From contig NZ_JAMGZJ010000069.1 of the NCBI RefSeq assembly GCF_025564085.1, positions 62,001-126,000 on the forward strand: a stretch of DNA of 64,000 nucleotides. Direction: 5' to 3'. Below are positions 24,487-33,963 of the stretch, piece after piece. The translations under genes were made by a program, and so were the position numbers. The notes under the pieces were generated by a model. The model was not told where the DNA came from, searched no databases, and saw only the letters and a program-made list of their open reading frames with translations. Position 1 is the stretch's first letter; every line of letters starts with the position of its first letter. Source of the stretch: Silvania confinis (lineage in GTDB: Bacteria; Pseudomonadota; Gammaproteobacteria; Enterobacterales; Enterobacteriaceae).

Positions 24487-25395
24487 ATGCGTCCGGCGCT
24501 TGATTTTACGACCCTGAAAGTGTTCATTGCCGTGGTTGAGAAAGACAGTTTTGTCGGGGCCGCACGCGTCCTTGAAATGCCGACATCGAATGTGAGTCGT
24601 TGTATTTCTCAGTTAGAAGATAAACTCAATCTTCAGCTCATTGAGCGCAGTACCCGCCATATGAAACTCACCCAGGCAGGCCACCTGCTCTATTCCCGGG
24701 CGAAGCCATTACTGGAGGCGCTCGAGCAAACTGAAACAGAATTAACGTTACGGCAAATGCAGCTCAAGGGCCCGTTACGTATCTGTATTCCTAATGAAAT
24801 CGGCCCTGCCTTGCTGGGTTCTGTTATTGCCGATTTTGCCTGCCAGTACCCGGATCTCGAGATCAGCTGTGTCACAAATTTGTCAGGTTTAGAGTCCCTG
24901 AGAGACGACCTGGATCTGGCCGTCATTATTTCCCGAGGTAAGATGGATGACAGTGATTACATCGCTCGTCATCTGATGACTATCCCTTGCACCATTGTTG
25001 CCGCCCCCGCCATTATTCAGCGTTATGGCCCCCCTTCTCATATTAAACAGCTTGAAGAATTACCCTGTATTACCACGGTCAGTGCCCTGAAAGGCGCGCC
25101 CTGGCAGTTTGTTAATGCAAAGGGGGGATTCGAGACCATCAAGGTTAACGCGCATTATCGGGTCAACAGCGGAGAGATGGCAGGACGCGCTGCAATCGCC
25201 GGTGTCGGGTTTGCCATTCTGTCGAAACAGGCCTGCCAGCCCTACATTGATGATGGGCGGCTTATCGAAGTGACGTTTGAACAATCGGCAGCCCCATTGC
25301 AATTGTTCGCACTGTATTCCGACAGGCGTTATTTGCCCGCCAAAACAAGAGCGCTCATTGATTTTATGCATCAGCATTTGAGCGCACTTTCCTGA
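24487..25395 (+). CDS. LysR-family transcriptional regulator
   Basis: A 302-residue LysR protein of the CrgA/AaeR-like subgroup. The helix-turn-helix is SFVGAARVLEMPTSNVSRCI followed by LEDKLNLQLIERSTRHMKLT. The effector domain starts GPLRICIPNEIGPALLGSVI and closes with LQLFALYSDRRYLPAKTRAL. GGGA lies a few bases before the ATG. It faces the MFS gene at 24383, its likely target. Confidence 0.9.
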   Translation: MRPALDFTTLKVFIAVVEKDSFVGAARVLEMPTSNVSRCISQLEDKLNLQLIERSTRHMKLTQAGHLLYSRAKPLLEALEQTETELTLRQMQLKGPLRICIPNEIGPALLGSVIADFACQYPDLEISCVTNLSGLESLRDDLDLAVIISRGKMDDSDYIARHLMTIPCTIVAAPAIIQRYGPPSHIKQLEELPCITTVSALKGAPWQFVNAKGGFETIKVNAHYRVNSGEMAGRAAIAGVGFAILSKQACQPYIDDGRLIEVTFEQSAAPLQLFALYSDRRYLPAKTRALIDFMHQHLSALS

Positions 25396-25410
25396 GTGAG
25401 CACCCGCTCG

Positions 25411-25806
25411 TCACGGCACATTAGTGTTGGACGCCGTCTGATAACAAGCTTCCATGCTATCGAGTGCGGACTCATGTTCTAATCCCCATTGGTACATTTG
25501 CTCAATGGGTTCGGCAAAGGTTCGGCCAAGCGCGGTCAGTCGGTAATCAACTTTGGGCGGGATCACGTCATACACATGGCGGGCAATTAAGCCTCGCATC
25601 TCCAGCTCTTTCAGCGTCTGGAACAGCATTTTCTTGGAAATTCCCTGCAGGCTACGCTGCAACTCGCCGGTGCGAGCACGTTCTTCCGGCCAGTGATACA
25701 GCGCGTGCAGCACCATTGTGCTCCATTTAACGGAAAAGAGTTCCATCAGGCGGCGCGGCGGCGAGTCCGCATAGAAAAAGAGTTTACCGTCAACCCAGGC
25801 TGGCAC
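25411..25806 (-). CDS. HxlR-family redox/aldehyde-type regulator
   Basis: 131 residues starting at a GTG. The winged-helix HxlR pattern is clear: MELFSVKWSTMVLHALYHWP, LQGISKKMLFQTLKELEMRG and VDYRLTALGRTFAEPIEQMY. Family members such as YodB, HypR and CatR sense quinones, aldehydes or hypochlorite through cysteines; here a Cys occurs only near the C-terminus (ACYQTAS), so a cysteine switch at the N-terminus is absent. A 16-base palindrome lies between it and the divergent alcohol dehydrogenase, making it the probable repressor of that gene. Confidence 0.9.
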   Translation of the reverse strand: MPAWVDGKLFFYADSPPRRLMELFSVKWSTMVLHALYHWPEERARTGELQRSLQGISKKMLFQTLKELEMRGLIARHVYDVIPPKVDYRLTALGRTFAEPIEQMYQWGLEHESALDSMEACYQTASNTNVP

Positions 25807-25826
25807 TGTTCTGTCCTCTGCTTATG

Positions 25827-25842
25827 GTCACCAAATGGTGAC
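25827..25842. promoter_or_regulatory. palindromic operator between hxlR-type and dehydrogenase genes
   Basis: GTCACCA-AA-TGGTGAC is a perfect inverted repeat located 21 bases from the regulator start and 77 bases from the dehydrogenase start. A single dyad in a divergent promoter region is the usual operator layout of HxlR repressors. Confidence 0.55.
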
Positions 25843-25918
25843 TACTATCAATATGGAACCTCGTTATTTATAGTCTGCCCTCTTGAGTTAGCCAAAACCA
25901 GCACATTCCTGAGGTACG

Positions 25919-26968
25919 ATGAAAATCAACGCATTAGTCGCCCATGACGCGGCACAACCCTTACTATCCGGCCAGATTGCGCTGCGCTCGTTACAGAAGC
26001 AAGATGTCAAAATCGAGATCCTCTATTGCGGCGTGTGCCACTCCGATCTCCATATGGCGCGTAACGAATGGGCGGTGAGCCAGTATCCACTGGTGCCAGG
26101 GCATGAGATTGTCGGGCGCGTCGTGGCGGTGGGTGACGAAGCTACCCAGTTTAAACCCGGTGATATCGTCGGTGTCGGCGTGATGGTCGACTCCTGCCGC
26201 GAGTGCCATTTCTGCAAGACCCACGAAGAACAGTATTGTGAAGCGGGGTTTACCGCGACCTACAACGGCATTGATAAATACACCGGCGACAGAACCCGGG
26301 GCGGCTACGCGCAAAGCGTGATTGTCGATCAACATTTTGTGGTTTCGGTTCCGCAAAATCTGCCGCTTGCCGGGGTTGCCCCACTGCTGTGTGCGGGCGT
26401 AACGGTATGGTCGCCGCTGCGTCATTTCAACGTCAAAGCAGGCGATCGGGTTGGGGTTGTTGGGCTGGGAGGCCTGGGCCATATGGCCGTTAAGCTGGCC
26501 AGCGCGATGGGCGCGGAGGTGACGCTGTTTACCACTTCCCCGGAAAAAGGCAACGATGCCCGTCGTCTGGGGGCAAAACAGGTCGTGGTTTCACGCGATG
26601 CCGCGCAAATGGCCGCCTGCCAGACCTCGCTGGATTTTATTATTGACTGCGTCGCAGCCCCGCACGATCTGGACCCGTATCTGGCGGCCTTGAAAACCAA
26701 TGGCCGCCTGGTGTTGGTCGGCATTCCAGACCAGCCACACACCGCGCCGAATATTACGCCTATGGTGTTTCGCCGTTTAAGCATCAGCGGATCGTCAATT
26801 GGCAGCATTCAGGAAACCCAGCAGATGTTGGACTTCTGCGGCGAGCACAATATTACCGCCGATATTGAAACGATCGCGGGCGAAGATATCGAAACGGCCT
26901 TTGCCCGTATGCTCAAAGGCGACGTGAAGTATCGCTTTGTTATTGATATGCAGGCGACGCGCTGGTAA
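25919..26968 (+). CDS. zinc-dependent NAD(P) alcohol dehydrogenase (YahK-like)
   Basis: 349 residues. Catalytic zinc site CGVCHSDLHMARNEW and VPGHEIVGRVVAVG; structural zinc cysteines in VDSCRECHFCKTHEEQYC; Rossmann motif GVVGLGGLGHMAVKLA. The size and FTATYNGIDKYTGDRTRGGY segment match YahK, the broad-range NADPH aldehyde reductase of E. coli. It is divergent from the HxlR regulator and followed by an ene-reductase, so the group looks like a detoxification module for reactive aldehydes and enals. The other zinc dehydrogenase of the window (2379-3434) is a clear but distant paralogue. Confidence 0.9.
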   Translation: MKINALVAHDAAQPLLSGQIALRSLQKQDVKIEILYCGVCHSDLHMARNEWAVSQYPLVPGHEIVGRVVAVGDEATQFKPGDIVGVGVMVDSCRECHFCKTHEEQYCEAGFTATYNGIDKYTGDRTRGGYAQSVIVDQHFVVSVPQNLPLAGVAPLLCAGVTVWSPLRHFNVKAGDRVGVVGLGGLGHMAVKLASAMGAEVTLFTTSPEKGNDARRLGAKQVVVSRDAAQMAACQTSLDFIIDCVAAPHDLDPYLAALKTNGRLVLVGIPDQPHTAPNITPMVFRRLSISGSSIGSIQETQQMLDFCGEHNITADIETIAGEDIETAFARMLKGDVKYRFVIDMQATRW

Positions 26969-26974
26969 CGGAGT

Positions 26975-27011
26975 GACGGGCAATAATAGGTGCATATTAT
27001 TCCCGTCGTTT
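26975..27011 (+). terminator. terminator after the alcohol dehydrogenase
   Basis: The inverted repeat GACGGG-C-AATAAT and ATTATT-CCCGTC (26975-27007) has a short loop and is followed by GTTTT. It ends the dehydrogenase transcript before the ene-reductase promoter region. Confidence 0.6.
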
Positions 27012-27130
27012 TAAATCACCGGAGCCAGAGCCGATTTTGTAGAATTAATGGCAACTCTGATCGGAACAGATAGCGGTTCTCTTATGGCATCGATCCAACC
27101 ATTATATTTCTTTTCGTTCAGGAGATAAAA

Positions 27131-28240
27131 ATGGAAAGGTTATTCACACCCTTCAAAGCAGGTGACGCTGAATTAGTTAACCGCGTGGTGATGGCACCCA
27201 TGACACGGTCTCGCGCCACGGTGGGTGATACTGCCGATGCGCTGACCGCAAAATACTATCAGCAGCGGGCATCGGCAGGCCTGATTATTACCGAAGGATC
27301 GCAAATTTCCGTTCAGGGACAGGGTTATCTCTTTACGCCCGGTATCTATAACGACGCCCAGGTGCAGGGATGGCAACAGGTAACGCAATCGGTGCACGAG
27401 GCTGGTGGCAAAATATATATCCAGCTCTGGCACGTAGGCCGAATTTCTCACCACAGTTTGCAGCACAACGGGCAGTCTCCGGTCAGTTCCGTGGCCGTAA
27501 AAGCGAATAACTCAACGTGCTATGCCCGAAATGAAAACGGCCAGCCGGGCCCGGTTCCGGTATCCGAACCCCGTGCTCTCTCAGTGCCTGAGATTAACGC
27601 TATCGTGCAGGATTACGTCCAGGCCGCTAAAAATGCCATTGATGCCGGTTTTGATGGGGTTGAAATCCACGCCGCCAATGGCTATCTCCTTGAGCAGTTT
27701 ATCAACGGTGGACTGAATACCCGCCAGGATGAATACGGTGGCCCCGATCCCGAACATCGCCTGCGCTTTGTGCTGGACGTGACGGATGCTATATCTGCGG
27801 CCATCGGGGCCGGTAACACGGGGATCCGTCTGGCGCCGTTCGGACGCCTGTTTGATATGCACCCCTTCGAAGGCGAAGAAGAAACATGGTTACTGCTGGC
27901 CGAGAAGCTCAGCAAACGTTCGCTGTCGTATGTGCATTTGAGCGATCAGCAGACATTAGGTGAACAGGCTATTCCGGCTGGGTTTACCGATAAGTTTCGC
28001 GCGGCCTTTGACGGCCCGTTGATTATTGCCGGTGGTTTTGACAAACAGCGGGCCGAAGCGTACCTCCAGCAAGGGAAAGCCGACCTTATTGGCTTTGGCC
28101 GCCCTTACATCGCGAACCCGGACCTCGCAGAGCGCCTGGCCAATGACTGGCCGCTGAACAACGTCAACCGGGAAACCCTGTACGGCGGTGACGAGCAAGG
28201 ATATACGGATTACCCTTTCTGGTCCGATAGCCCGGAATAA
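27131..28240 (+). CDS. old-yellow-enzyme ene-reductase (NemA-like)
   Basis: 369 residues of the FMN-dependent OYE family, which reduces activated C=C bonds, nitrate esters and nitroaromatics with NADPH. Visible motifs are NRVVMAPMTRSRATVGD, the substrate His/Arg in QLWHVGRISHHSLQ, the DGVEIHAANGYLLEQFINGG block, the YGGPDPEHRLRF loop, and FGRPYIANPDLAERL. AGGAG precedes the ATG. Its TAA abuts the stop of the convergent LysR gene with no gap. The symbol nemA is not assigned because NemA paralogues are common and the nemR-gloA context is missing. Confidence 0.9.
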   Translation: MERLFTPFKAGDAELVNRVVMAPMTRSRATVGDTADALTAKYYQQRASAGLIITEGSQISVQGQGYLFTPGIYNDAQVQGWQQVTQSVHEAGGKIYIQLWHVGRISHHSLQHNGQSPVSSVAVKANNSTCYARNENGQPGPVPVSEPRALSVPEINAIVQDYVQAAKNAIDAGFDGVEIHAANGYLLEQFINGGLNTRQDEYGGPDPEHRLRFVLDVTDAISAAIGAGNTGIRLAPFGRLFDMHPFEGEEETWLLLAEKLSKRSLSYVHLSDQQTLGEQAIPAGFTDKFRAAFDGPLIIAGGFDKQRAEAYLQQGKADLIGFGRPYIANPDLAERLANDWPLNNVNRETLYGGDEQGYTDYPFWSDSPE

Positions 28241-29152
28241 TTAATCAAGCTGGCCGTCATCGGCTGCCTTAACCAGCGTGTCCACCACGTAGCGAATTTT
28301 TGGCAGCAGCTGGCGGCTTTTCGGCCACAGCGCGCTGATCGGCATCTCGCCACCGGAATGGCCCGACAGCACCTCCCGCAGCTCACCGCTCGCCAGGTAT
28401 TTACCCACCAGCCACAGGGGTAGCTGAGATAAACCGCCCCCCGCCAGCGTGGCGGCGAGCATCGCATCACCGTCGCCAAACTCATGCGTCGGCGGCGGCG
28501 TATAGCGGCTTATCTGGCCGTCACTCTCCTTCAATAGCCAGGAAATGGGCTGATTGCGCCGAAAACCGACAACGCACTGATGCTGGCTGAGTTCAGCGGG
28601 GCTCTCGGGTTCGCCATGATGCAGCAGGTAGTCTGGCGAGGCGCAAATCACCAGTTTTTGCGTTGTCAGCCGTCTGGCGACCAGGCCGCTGCTGTCTGCC
28701 AGTTCGCCGATGCGAATGACCAGGTCAATCCCCTCTTCTATCAGATCAACCAGTCGCTCGCTGAAGGTGACGGTCAACGCCAGCTCCGGGTAGCGACGGG
28801 TAATTTGCAGCAGGATCGGCAGAATGCGCTGACGCCCGAAGGCGGCCGGGAGATCAACCCGGAGTCGGCCCGAGGGCTGAAAGAGATGCGAGGTCAGTTC
28901 CGCCTCGGCCTGCTCCAGGATATCGATGGCGCTCTGACAGCTGGCCAGAAATCGCTCCCCATCCGGCGTCAGGCTGAGTCGGCGCGTCGAGCGCTGAAAC
29001 AGTTTCAGGCCAAGACGTTCTTCAAGCCGGCTGACACTTTTCCCCACGGCTGACTTGGTCAGCCCCAGTTTTTCAGCGGCCGCCGTAAAACTCCCCTGCT
29101 GGGCCGTGGTGACAAACGCCGTGATACCGCCCAGATGATCTGTTCTTCGCAT
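28241..29152 (-). CDS. LysR-family transcriptional regulator
   Basis: A 303-residue LysR of the CrgA/DsdC-like subgroup. The helix-turn-helix is SFTAAAEKLGLTKSAVGKSV then LEERLGLKLFQRSTRRLSLT. The effector domain has GRLRVDLPAAFGRQRILPIL and GIDLVIRIGELADSSGLVAR. It diverges from the EthD-domain gene at 29309 and is its probable regulator. The stop codon is directly adjacent to that of the convergent ene-reductase. Confidence 0.9.
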   Translation of the reverse strand: MRRTDHLGGITAFVTTAQQGSFTAAAEKLGLTKSAVGKSVSRLEERLGLKLFQRSTRRLSLTPDGERFLASCQSAIDILEQAEAELTSHLFQPSGRLRVDLPAAFGRQRILPILLQITRRYPELALTVTFSERLVDLIEEGIDLVIRIGELADSSGLVARRLTTQKLVICASPDYLLHHGEPESPAELSQHQCVVGFRRNQPISWLLKESDGQISRYTPPPTHEFGDGDAMLAATLAGGGLSQLPLWLVGKYLASGELREVLSGHSGGEMPISALWPKSRQLLPKIRYVVDTLVKAADDGQLD

Positions 29153-29308
29153 AGTTTCCCGTCAATGGTAGTGACCGTATGCCATAAGATAACCCACAAC
29201 GGTGGCTGCATTGTGGAATCTATGTCCTCATTGTGACAACCGTAAGCCGATTTATCCCGAATAAAAAAACAATCATAGTCATCTCCTTTATCAATACAGG
29301 AGAAGATC

Positions 29309-29635
29309 ATGTCAGCTGTTCAGGGCTTTAAACATGTGGGTTTTTTGACCCGCAAAAAAGGTCAGAGTTTTGAAGAGTTTGTTCAACACTGGGACGAGGT
29401 GCACACCGCCATCACCCTCAGGCTGCCGGGCTTACGAGGGTATGTCCTGAATCCCATCGATCGGGAAAAATACCCTGATTCGCCGGTCGATGGCTTCTCG
29501 GAACTGTGGTTTGACTCGCTGGAAGACGCCATCGCCGCGTTTGATTCCCCTGTCGGGAAAGAAGCCTATGACGACGTGCCCAATTTCGTTGAGCACGCCG
29601 CAATTACGTACATTACCGAGATCAGGAAGCGGTAG
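29309..29635 (+). CDS. EthD-domain protein
   Basis: 108 residues, a dimeric ferredoxin-like alpha-beta barrel. The EthD family signature is visible: GFLTRKKGQSFEEFVQHWDE then VHTAITLRLPGLRGYVLNPI, and SELWFDSLEDAIAAFDSP toward the end. Members are small enzymes or helpers in degradation of ethers, polyketides or aromatic compounds, and often lie beside LysR genes as here. AGGAG precedes the ATG. The reaction is unknown. Confidence 0.88.
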   Translation: MSAVQGFKHVGFLTRKKGQSFEEFVQHWDEVHTAITLRLPGLRGYVLNPIDREKYPDSPVDGFSELWFDSLEDAIAAFDSPVGKEAYDDVPNFVEHAAITYITEIRKR

Positions 29636-29687
29636 CCTACTGAAAGCGGTATATCGACCTTTAGCTACCTAAAAAGAGAGGTGAAGA

Positions 29688-32600
29688 TCATATCCGGCTC
29701 CCCTGCTGCTTTTCCGTTTCGGTTTGCACCGCAGGGCGAATTTTGAACCAGATCGCATACATCGCGGGCAGGAAAACAAGCGTAATGATAGTCCCGCCCA
29801 GCGTTCCGCCAATCAGCGTGTAGGCCAGGGTTCCCCAGAACACAGAATGGGTCAGCGGTATGAACGCCAGAATAGCGGCCATCGCCGTCAGTAAAACCGG
29901 TCGGGCCCGCTGCACCGTTGCTTCCACCACGGCATGGAAAGGGGCGAGACCTTGCTGCTCGTTATGATGGATTTGCCCGATGAGGATCAGCGTATTACGC
30001 ATAAGAATTCCCGAAAGCGCGATCAAGCCGACAAGCGCATTGATGCCAAACGGCTGGTTGAAAAGCAGCAGCGTTGGAACCACACCGACAAGTCCCAGCG
30101 GCGCGGTAAGGAAAACCATGACCATGGCCGACATTGAACGCACCTGCAGAATGATGATCAGTAGCGTCAGGGCAATCATAATGGGGAACAACGGTGCCAT
30201 TGCCTGAGTCGCTTTACCCGACTCTTCAATCGAGCCGGCCATTTCAATACGGTATCCAGGTGGAAGCGAATCAACGATCGGTTGCAGCTGTTTTATCATT
30301 GTTGAAGAAACATCCGGCGGCTGAAGGTTTTCCGCAATATCCCCCCGCACGGTAATGGTGGGCGTGCGATCGCGACGGCGCAGGATGGGGTCTTCCATTC
30401 TGACCTCGACCTCTCCGATTTGAGAAAGCGGTATGCGTTGGCCTTCATTGCCGACCAGAGTAAAGCCCTCAATCTTTGCCGGATCAAGGCGTATATCCCC
30501 TGCGGCGCGCCCCGCAACCTGTACCGCGCGAATATCTTCCCGCACAGAGGTAATGGGCACACCCGATAACAGGAACTGCAGCTGCTGGGCAACGCTGTTT
30601 GACGTTAAACCGGTTGCCTGCAGACGGTCCTGATCGAGGGTGAAATGGAGTGCTGGAACCTTTGAGCCCCAGTCGGAATTAACGGTTCTCATCATCGGGC
30701 TTGCCTGCAGCACAGCCTTGACCCTGTCCGCAATGTCACGCAGTTTATCGGGATCCGGTCCCATAACACGCCATGCAACCGGGAAAGGTGAATAGGGACC
30801 AAACACCAACTGTGTCGCGCGCACGCGCGCTTCAGGTGCCAGGCCGCTGGCAACCGCTTCCCGAAGCCGCAACTTGAGCGCCTCACGTGACGCCTGACTG
30901 TCCGTCATCACAATGATCTTCGCAAAAGATGGATCGGGTAATTCGGGTGCCATTGCCAGATAAAAACGGGGGGAACCCTGACCAATGTAAGCCGTCACGA
31001 TTTTGGCTTCGGGCTGTTTTTTCAGCCATTTCTCTATTTTGACGGCTGCATTGCTGGTTTGCTCGATAGAGGTGCCATAGGGCATTTGCACTTCAACCAG
31101 CACTTCAGGGCGATCGGAGGTGGGGAAAAATTGCTTTTTCACCAGGCCCATACTCAACACCGCCAGCGTGAAAACGACGACTACGCTACTGGCCACGAGC
31201 CATTTTCTGGCGATAACGCGGGTCAGCAGGCGGCGAAAGCGGTTATAGCGAGGCGTGTCATAAATTGCGGCATGCCCCCCTTCCACCCTGGCAATTTCCG
31301 GCAGCATTTTCACGCCCAGATAGGGTGTGAAAACAACGGCAACGACCCACGAGGCAATCAGGGCGATGCCGACGATCCAGAACATATTGCTGGTGTATTC
31401 CCCGGCGGTCGATTGTGCGAAACCATTAGGCATAAAACCCACAGCCGTCACCAGGGTGCCCGCCAGCATCGGCGCGGCGGTATGGCTCCAGGCATAGGCG
31501 GAGGCTTTGATTCTGTCGTAGCCCTCCTCCATTTTAACGACCATCATTTCGATAGCGATAATGGCATCATCAACCAGTAAGCCCAGGGCGAGAATAAGGG
31601 AGCCCAAGGTTATGCGGTCAAAGTTTTTCCCGGAGGCGGCCATCACGACAAAAACAACGACCAGCGTCAGCGGCACCGCTGCCGCAACCACCACTCCAAC
31701 ACGCCATCCCATGCTGACGAAACATACCGCCATCACGACGAGCAAAGCGACGAAGAATTTGATCATAAACTCATCGACCGCTGAACGGATATTCACGGAC
31801 TGATCGGTCACTTTCGTCAGGGTCATACCCAGCGGCATGTTGTCGTTAATTTTTGCTGTTTCGGCATCCAGTGCTTTACCCAGATCCAGACCATTCCAGC
31901 CTTCACGCATTACCACACCCAGCAGCAGAGCCGGTTCATGCTGATTACGAATCTGCAGGGTGGGCGGTTCTTCATAACCGCGTTCGACCGTTGCAATGTC
32001 GGACAGCTTGAGCGTTTTGCCTTGCGCAATAAACGGCGTGTCGCGGATCTTTTGCAGTTTGTCGAACGCACCATCGAGGCGGATAAAAATCTGTGCCCCG
32101 TGAGTCTCAATTGACCCTGCGGGCGTTAATGCGTTCTGGCTGTTTAGCGCAGAGAAAATATCCTGTGGCGATAGCCCAATCGTTGCCAGGCGTTCATGCG
32201 AGAAGGCGATGTAGATTCGCTCAGCCTGTTCTCCGATGATATTCACTTTCTTTACGCCAGGAACATGCAGGAACTGCTGGCGCAGCGCCTCGGCATCGCG
32301 TACTAACAAACGCTGGGGTTCGTCTTTGGCTTTCAGGGCAAAAAGGGCAAAGGTAACATCGGAGAATTCATCATTAATCATCGGCCCCATCACGCCGACG
32401 GGGAGATTTTTTGCTTCATCTCCAAGCTTCTTTCGCGCCTGATAGAATTGTTCCTGAACCTGAGAAGGCGGCGTTTTGTCCTGTAATGACAGGGTGATGA
32501 ATGCCATGCCCGGACGGGTATAAGTTTCCGTTCGGTCGTACCATTTGAGTTCCTGCAGACGTTTTTCCAGGGGGTCGGCAACCTGATCCTGGATTTCCTG

Positions 32601-32783
32601 CGCGGTAGCGCCGGGCCAGACGCTGATGATGGTCATCTGCTTAACCGTGAACGGGGGATCTTCCGCTCGCCCGAGGCCAAAAAACGCCAAAATACCGGCA
32701 ACGGTAATGAGGATAATCAGAAACAAGGTTATTGAGCGTTCACGAACCGCGAGCGCTGAGAGGTTAAACCTTTTTTCGCTCAT
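29688..32783 (-). CDS. RND-family efflux permease
   Basis: 1031 residues, the size of AcrB-type proton-driven pumps, with two large periplasmic loops and about twelve membrane helices. The TM4 relay Asp pair is present in LILALGLLVDDAIIAIEMMV. In TM10 the AcrB relay Lys region (SAKNAILI) reads LSGILMRNTLILIGQI, so the Lys is replaced by Arg or lost, as in more distant HAE-type branches. The gene overlaps the adaptor gene by four bases (ATGA). No outer-membrane factor gene is adjacent, so TolC is the probable exit duct. The substrate is unknown. Confidence 0.93.
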   Translation of the reverse strand: MSEKRFNLSALAVRERSITLFLIILITVAGILAFFGLGRAEDPPFTVKQMTIISVWPGATAQEIQDQVADPLEKRLQELKWYDRTETYTRPGMAFITLSLQDKTPPSQVQEQFYQARKKLGDEAKNLPVGVMGPMINDEFSDVTFALFALKAKDEPQRLLVRDAEALRQQFLHVPGVKKVNIIGEQAERIYIAFSHERLATIGLSPQDIFSALNSQNALTPAGSIETHGAQIFIRLDGAFDKLQKIRDTPFIAQGKTLKLSDIATVERGYEEPPTLQIRNQHEPALLLGVVMREGWNGLDLGKALDAETAKINDNMPLGMTLTKVTDQSVNIRSAVDEFMIKFFVALLVVMAVCFVSMGWRVGVVVAAAVPLTLVVVFVVMAASGKNFDRITLGSLILALGLLVDDAIIAIEMMVVKMEEGYDRIKASAYAWSHTAAPMLAGTLVTAVGFMPNGFAQSTAGEYTSNMFWIVGIALIASWVVAVVFTPYLGVKMLPEIARVEGGHAAIYDTPRYNRFRRLLTRVIARKWLVASSVVVVFTLAVLSMGLVKKQFFPTSDRPEVLVEVQMPYGTSIEQTSNAAVKIEKWLKKQPEAKIVTAYIGQGSPRFYLAMAPELPDPSFAKIIVMTDSQASREALKLRLREAVASGLAPEARVRATQLVFGPYSPFPVAWRVMGPDPDKLRDIADRVKAVLQASPMMRTVNSDWGSKVPALHFTLDQDRLQATGLTSNSVAQQLQFLLSGVPITSVREDIRAVQVAGRAAGDIRLDPAKIEGFTLVGNEGQRIPLSQIGEVEVRMEDPILRRRDRTPTITVRGDIAENLQPPDVSSTMIKQLQPIVDSLPPGYRIEMAGSIEESGKATQAMAPLFPIMIALTLLIIILQVRSMSAMVMVFLTAPLGLVGVVPTLLLFNQPFGINALVGLIALSGILMRNTLILIGQIHHNEQQGLAPFHAVVEATVQRARPVLLTAMAAILAFIPLTHSVFWGTLAYTLIGGTLGGTIITLVFLPAMYAIWFKIRPAVQTETEKQQGSRI

Positions 32784-33889
32784 GGTTTACTCTCCGCCTG
32801 CGCTGTATTCTGTTGTTCAGCCACCCGGACAGCTTCGCCTTCATGCAGAAGATGTGCCCCTAAAGCAACGATCGTCTCACCGGGCTGCACTTCACCGCTC
32901 ACCTGCGCCGCATCATCACTCACACTGAGCACCTTAACCGACTTCCAGGTGACTTTTGCAGGCTGCGCAGAAATTCGCCAGACCCCCGGACCTTTACCCG
33001 CATCGTAAATCGAAGCCAGTGGGACCTGCATGACCTGACCTTCGTCTCTGTTTTCTTCGATTTTCAGCGTTACGGTTGCGCCCAGCGGCGCGTTTGCCAG
33101 CATGCCGTCCAGCACGTACCGGGCTTCGTAAGTACGGGTCATCGCATCTGCTGAATCGGAAAGTAGCCGCAGTCTGGCGGCGACAGGGTGTTTTTCGCTG
33201 CCGTAGAGCATTGCCTGAGCCGGACTGCCTACCGTAGGTCGCAGGGTTTCGGGTAGTTGCACAAGCGCCTCACGCTGCCCCGATCGGGCCAGCCGGATCA
33301 CCGTCTGCCCGGCGCTGACCACCTGACCCGGTTCCGCGAGCGTCTCCATCACCCTACCGTCCGCATCGGCCAGCAACACGGCATAACCCATCGCGTTTTG
33401 CGCCACATTTGCCTGAGCCTGGGCCGCGCTGAGCTCCGCCTTAGCCGTGTCTGCCGCCGCTTTAATCTGGTCGTAATCTGCGGCAGAAATAGCGCCTGAG
33501 CTAACAATGCTGCGATAACGAGCCTCATCACTGGCCGCTTTTTTTGCCCGTGCCTGGGCGGCATCAACGGTCCGTTGCTGAGCCTGCGCCTGCAGCCTGA
33601 GATCCGCCGGATCCAGCCGCATCAGCGGCTGACCGCGTTTCACCTGCTGCCCGGTATCAACCAGGCGCGCAAGGATCTTACCCTGCACCCTGAAGCCAAG
33701 ATCGCTTTGCGTTCTGGCAACCACCACGCCAGTAAACGTCCGTAAATTATCGTCCGCAGGTTTGACGGATACGGATCTGACCAGGGGTGGATGCGTGCGC
33801 GGATCGTCATTAGTGGAATTGTCGCCGCAGGCCACCAGCGCAAAAGGGAGGAGGCAAACGACAAAACGGGCGGATTTAAGCCTGAGCAT
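32780..33889 (-). CDS. RND efflux periplasmic adaptor lipoprotein
   Basis: 369 residues with a lipoprotein signal (FVVCLLPFALVAC, lipobox LVAC), so it is anchored to the inner membrane by acylated Cys. The order is typical of the membrane-fusion family: VVVARTQSDLGFRVQGKILA for the first lipoyl half, a coiled-coil hairpin rich in Ala and Gln (QAQQRTVDAAQARAKKAASD), then LADADGRVMETLAEPGQVVS for the second lipoyl half and a beta-barrel. It links the RND pump to an outer-membrane duct. It is the first gene of the operon, behind a putative TetR operator. Confidence 0.92.
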   Translation of the reverse strand: MLRLKSARFVVCLLPFALVACGDNSTNDDPRTHPPLVRSVSVKPADDNLRTFTGVVVARTQSDLGFRVQGKILARLVDTGQQVKRGQPLMRLDPADLRLQAQAQQRTVDAAQARAKKAASDEARYRSIVSSGAISAADYDQIKAAADTAKAELSAAQAQANVAQNAMGYAVLLADADGRVMETLAEPGQVVSAGQTVIRLARSGQREALVQLPETLRPTVGSPAQAMLYGSEKHPVAARLRLLSDSADAMTRTYEARYVLDGMLANAPLGATVTLKIEENRDEGQVMQVPLASIYDAGKGPGVWRISAQPAKVTWKSVKVLSVSDDAAQVSGEVQPGETIVALGAHLLHEGEAVRVAEQQNTAQAESKP

Positions 33890-33934
33890 GGGAACCCTTA
33901 AAAAATGAAAAGGACAGGATCCGCATTCTCAGAC

Positions 33935-33962
33935 TAGTGACCAATAAAGTCAATGGTCACTA
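33935..33962. promoter_or_regulatory. inverted repeat, probable TetR operator for the RND operon
   Basis: TAGTGACCA and TGGTCACTA form perfect 9-bp arms around a 10-base spacer. It lies 45 bases upstream of the adaptor ATG and ends right before the stop codon of the TetR gene on the same strand. Position and symmetry suggest the TetR protein represses the pump from here. A looser ACCATTTGGT palindrome at about 34621-34630 in front of the tetR gene may be a second site. Confidence 0.55.
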
Positions 33963-33963
33963 A

